7,634 nt of DNA, taken from Promethearchaeota archaeon (GTDB lineage Archaea > Asgardarchaeota > Lokiarchaeia > Sigyniarchaeales > SOKP01). Where the stretch lies: contig SDNM01000067.1 of the NCBI GenBank assembly GCA_004524385.1, positions 1 through 7,634 of the forward strand. Reading direction: 5' to 3'. The position numbers and the translations under genes were made by a program. Below are positions 5,807-7,634 of the stretch, piece after piece (position 1 is the stretch's first letter; each line of letters opens with the position of its first letter). Below the pieces are notes generated by a model. It ran no database searches, was not told the origin of the DNA, and saw only the letters and a program-made list of their open reading frames with translations.

Positions 5807-6316
5807 ATGAGCTCGCCTAAAATTGAAATTAAACTTGCCGGAAAAGAAGATTTTATCGAATTGAAATTATGTGCTATGGAATTTTTAGATTTTATTAAAG
5901 ATTTTAAAAAAAAATTTTTTAATAAGAAATTTTTCATTTTAACAGCTTATTATGATTCCATTCTGGCAGGTATTTTAGTTGGCGAAGATGAAGGTAAAAA
6001 AATTGATTCAATAGAAAAAATAGTACCAATTATGTACTTACATTTGCTATTTGTAAATCCTAAATTTAGACATAAAAACATTGGAAAAGCGTTGTTGGAC
6101 AATTTTAAAAGTATTCTTAAAAAAAAAGGGATTGCTTCCATATATGTAAAATTACCTCAAAAATATAAAAAAGGTGTTGAATTTTTTCAAAAAAATAACT
6201 TCCATCAAGTAGATAAAAACCAAAATCGTATAATTTTAGAATTAAACCTTTGGAACGATCTTGGTATAAGAGATTGCCAAATAATTGGAGACAATTTTGA
6301 TAATATGCTTAGTTAG
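5807..6316 (+). CDS. GNAT-family N-acetyltransferase
   Basis: This 169-residue protein is normal length for a single GNAT domain, which transfers an acyl group from acyl-CoA to an amine. The acetyl-CoA-binding motif A is seen as YLHLLFVNPKFRHKNIGKAL (77-96). Here the usual Arg/Gln-x-x-Gly-x-Gly/Ala loop reads KNIGKA (90-95), with Lys in the first position. GVEFFQKNNFHQV (123-135) is the typical motif B ending, in which the helix precedes a beta-bulge strand. An N-terminal region with AYYDSILAGILVG (47-59) forms the central strands. The substrate cannot be told; protein N-termini, lysines, polyamines or small metabolites are all possible. Being 11 bases behind mfnB, it may act in the same physiological context, but GNAT genes are common operon passengers. 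The gene contains two nine-adenine runs (5906-5914, followed by six T, and 6119-6127) but the frame is intact. About 23 residues after the last GNAT strand are unassigned. Confidence 0.85.
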   Translation: MSSPKIEIKLAGKEDFIELKLCAMEFLDFIKDFKKKFFNKKFFILTAYYDSILAGILVGEDEGKKIDSIEKIVPIMYLHLLFVNPKFRHKNIGKALLDNFKSILKKKGIASIYVKLPQKYKKGVEFFQKNNFHQVDKNQNRIILELNLWNDLGIRDCQIIGDNFDNMLS

Positions 6317-6350
6317 ATTCAGACAAAAACCTTACTAATTATTAAATATA

Positions 6351-6392
6351 ATAGAATTTAACATATTCTATCATCTATATAAAAAGATGATA
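6351..6392. terminator. Overlapping inverted repeats between convergent GNAT and proC genes, possible bidirectional terminator
   Basis: Two perfect inverted repeats share three bases. ATAGAAT (6351-6357) pairs with ATTCTAT (6365-6371) across a seven-base loop. TATCATCT (6369-6376) pairs with AGATGATA (6385-6392) across an eight-base loop. Read from the proC side, the second hairpin has a T-rich loop immediately after the proC stop codon. The location between convergent 3' ends suggests transcription termination or 3'-end processing, but archaeal termination usually depends on U-tracts rather than hairpins, and the stems are AT-rich and weak. Confidence 0.3.
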
Positions 6393-6394
6393 AG

Positions 6395-7204
6395 CTATTT
6401 CATAGATTTTGACTTTAATGTTGCTGATTCAATAGCTTTCATAAGTGTTGCTCTAATTTTACCTTTTTCTAACTCATGCAAAGCAGTAATAGTTGTGCCT
6501 CCAGGAGAAGTTACCATATCTTTCAATTCTCCAGGATGTTTCTTTGTCTCTAAAACCATTTTTGCTGAACCTAAAACGGTTTGAGAAGCAAGTTTTAAGG
6601 CCACATCTCTAGGTAGGCCCATTTTAACACCCCCGTCTGCCAAAGCTTCAATAATAATAAAAATATATGCTGGACCGCTTCCAGATAATCCTGTTACTGC
6701 GTCGATATGTTTCTCTTCTAATTCTACTACTAATCCTACCGAACTTAATAATTTTTTCACGAATTCTAATTCTTCAGTACTTACATTATCATTTGGGGCT
6801 AATGCAGAAGCACCTTCACCCACTAATGCAGGTGTATTAGGCATAACTCGAATTATTCCGAGATTTTTTTTAATAAAATTTTTTATATAAGCAATAGAAA
6901 TTCCAGCTGCTATAGAAATAATTGTTTTATCTTCTGTTACTACTGCTCCAATTTCTTTTAAAACTCCTTCTATTACTTGAGGTTTAACTGCGATTAATAT
7001 ATATTTCGAATTTTTTATTAAATCTTCATTACTTCTTGCTTTTTCTATATTAAATTCTTTTATACATTTTTGAAGGACTCTTTCACTAATATCATAAATA
7101 ATGATTTGTTCTGGTTTTAAGATTTGTGAGCTTAGTATGCCACTTAAAAGAGCATTACCCATATTACCTACACCGATAATCCCAAGCGTTCTTAAATCAC
7201 TCAT
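6395..7204 (-). CDS. proC: Pyrroline-5-carboxylate reductase
   Basis: ProC catalyses the last step of proline synthesis, reducing 1-pyrroline-5-carboxylate to L-proline with NAD(P)H in the cytoplasm. The 269-residue length is typical. The N-terminal Rossmann nucleotide-binding loop is IIGVGNMGNALLSG (9-22). VKPQ (73-76) and IRVMPNTPALVGEGASAL (118-135) are conserved family blocks. The dimerisation and substrate-binding helix begins at TGLSGSGPAYIFIIIEALAD (171-190). The family signature occurs as VTSPGGTTITALHELE (231-246). All key residues seem present, and the gene ends shortly after the last helix, as expected. The ATG start sits directly before the first Rossmann strand. No proA or proB is in the window, so the origin of its substrate (glutamate or ornithine route) cannot be judged. 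The upstream GHMP kinase is on the same strand 81 bases away, but a TATA-like box in the gap suggests separate transcription. Confidence 0.96.
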   Translation of the reverse strand: MSDLRTLGIIGVGNMGNALLSGILSSQILKPEQIIIYDISERVLQKCIKEFNIEKARSNEDLIKNSKYILIAVKPQVIEGVLKEIGAVVTEDKTIISIAAGISIAYIKNFIKKNLGIIRVMPNTPALVGEGASALAPNDNVSTEELEFVKKLLSSVGLVVELEEKHIDAVTGLSGSGPAYIFIIIEALADGGVKMGLPRDVALKLASQTVLGSAKMVLETKKHPGELKDMVTSPGGTTITALHELEKGKIRATLMKAIESATLKSKSMK

Positions 7205-7243
7205 CTAATATAATCATCCAAATTTTCTTATTTTTCTTAATAT

Positions 7244-7251
7244 GTATAAAA
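7244..7251 (-). promoter_or_regulatory. Candidate TATA box for proC
   Basis: The minus strand reads TTTTATAC, preceded by GG, centred about 44 bases before the proC ATG. This would give a leader of roughly 15 to 20 bases. It is among the better TATA matches in the window, although AT-richness limits certainty. No clear Shine-Dalgarno site is seen in the inferred leader. Confidence 0.35.
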
Positions 7252-7285
7252 CCATTGCTTTTAATTAAAATTAACTAGAATTAAA

Positions 7286-7634
7286 TTACTTAATTTTTAG
7301 AATTCTTGGATAATTATTGTTTATTGATAAATTATATATCCTTATATCGGGTTTAAAAGCTTCAAAAACTTCAATTATGTTTTTTTCTTCTTCTTTATTT
7401 CCAATAGCATAGATAGAACGTCCTAATTGATTCATACTCGCCCCAGTAATATTCAACTTATTTAAATTCTCCATCAATTCTTTCGATTTTTCTAATCTGA
7501 GGATATTAAGTATATTCGTATTTTCCACAAATTCGATTGATGCTTTTATAAATGTTTTCATATTAGGATTTTGAATTAATTTTTTTAAAGCTTTTCTTCC
7601 TGAGTCTTTAATCTTTTTATTCAAAGTTTCTGAA
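7286..7634 (-). CDS. GHMP kinase C-terminal part, probably archaeal pantoate kinase (5' partial)
   Basis: The frame is open to the right edge, with residues SET preceding a TTG at 7624. I therefore read this as the C-terminal 115 residues of a gene that continues off the window, not as a small gene starting at that TTG. The visible part has a helical region (SGRKALKKLIQNPNMKTFIK) and a helix ending in FVENTNI. It then has the late GHMP motif ITGASMNQLGRSIYAIG, followed by a terminal strand and a tail. The helices followed by a Gly-Ala-Ser-Met-x-x-Leu-Gly-x-x-Ile/Val-Tyr/Phe-Ala segment resemble archaeal pantoate kinase, which phosphorylates pantoate in the archaeal route to coenzyme A. The catalytic N-terminal domain with the ATP loop is out of view, so another GHMP kinase (mevalonate-type, or the methanopterin enzyme beta-RFAP synthase) cannot be excluded. 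It lies upstream of proC on the same strand. Confidence 0.6.
   Translation of the reverse strand, partial: SETLNKKIKDSGRKALKKLIQNPNMKTFIKASIEFVENTNILNILRLEKSKELMENLNKLNITGASMNQLGRSIYAIGNKEEEKNIIEVFEAFKPDIRIYNLSINNNYPRILKIK

Noticed and set aside
5366..6141. Minus-strand open frames at 5366-5695 and 5950-6141
   Set aside because: They are antisense to mfnB and the GNAT gene, both of which carry clear family motifs.
6387..6584. Plus-strand open frame of 65 codons
   Set aside because: It is antisense to the C-terminal part of proC.
7286..7624. Complete small gene starting with TTG at 7624
   Set aside because: The frame continues open to the right edge, and the content is the C-terminal half of a GHMP kinase, so this is a truncated view of a longer gene.
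1..7634. tRNA, rRNA, CRISPR arrays, insertion sequences or a defence island
   Set aside because: There is no G+C-rich structured stretch, no regularly spaced repeat, no transposase and no nuclease or toxin-antitoxin pair. The window reads as ordinary chromosomal genes.

Overview
The window is very AT-rich and looks like chromosomal DNA from an archaeon. Several genes point that way: a eukaryote-type initiation factor eIF1/SUI1 end, a multi-OB-fold replication protein A (RPA), a methanofuran-biosynthesis enzyme (MfnB), and a GHMP kinase C-terminus resembling archaeal pantoate kinase. Promoters also look archaeal, with TATA-like boxes about 25 to 40 bases from start codons. A RING-like zinc-finger protein together with the C1-cofactor gene would suit an Asgard archaeon (Lokiarchaeia-like), though an AT-rich methanogen-related lineage cannot be excluded from sequence alone. 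There are no rRNA or tRNA genes, CRISPR arrays, insertion sequences or phage genes.

Layout, left to right. The 3' end of an eIF1 gene (+) is followed by a 143-residue unrecognised protein (+). That protein converges, with one base between the stop codons, on a PfkB-family sugar or nucleoside kinase (-). Behind the kinase, on the same strand, lies a 572-residue RPA with four OB-like repeats and a Cys4 zinc motif. A 246-base AT-rich divergent intergenic region separates RPA from a HisA-related TIM-barrel protein (+). This barrel protein again converges, with a one-base gap, on a small protein with a RING-type zinc-binding C-terminus (-). The RING gene is divergent from mfnB (+), and a perfect 24-base palindrome lies between them. 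An acetyltransferase (GNAT) gene follows mfnB after 11 bases, probably in the same operon. It converges on proC (-), with overlapping inverted repeats in between. The right edge holds the 3' part of a GHMP kinase gene (-), probably pantoate kinase.

How the genes relate. Most are housekeeping genes in one- or two-gene units. The most coherent theme is C1-carrier cofactor chemistry. MfnB makes the furan precursor of methanofuran, with all four expected active-site residues present. The HisA-like protein belongs to the HisA/HisF-related family known from methanogens and C1-using organisms, and it lacks one of the two phosphate loops of true HisA. The RING-type gene sits between these two, sharing an upstream region with mfnB. 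I see no clear multi-gene novel system. The best leads are the RING-like protein, the palindrome shared with mfnB, and the HisA-like enzyme of unknown substrate.
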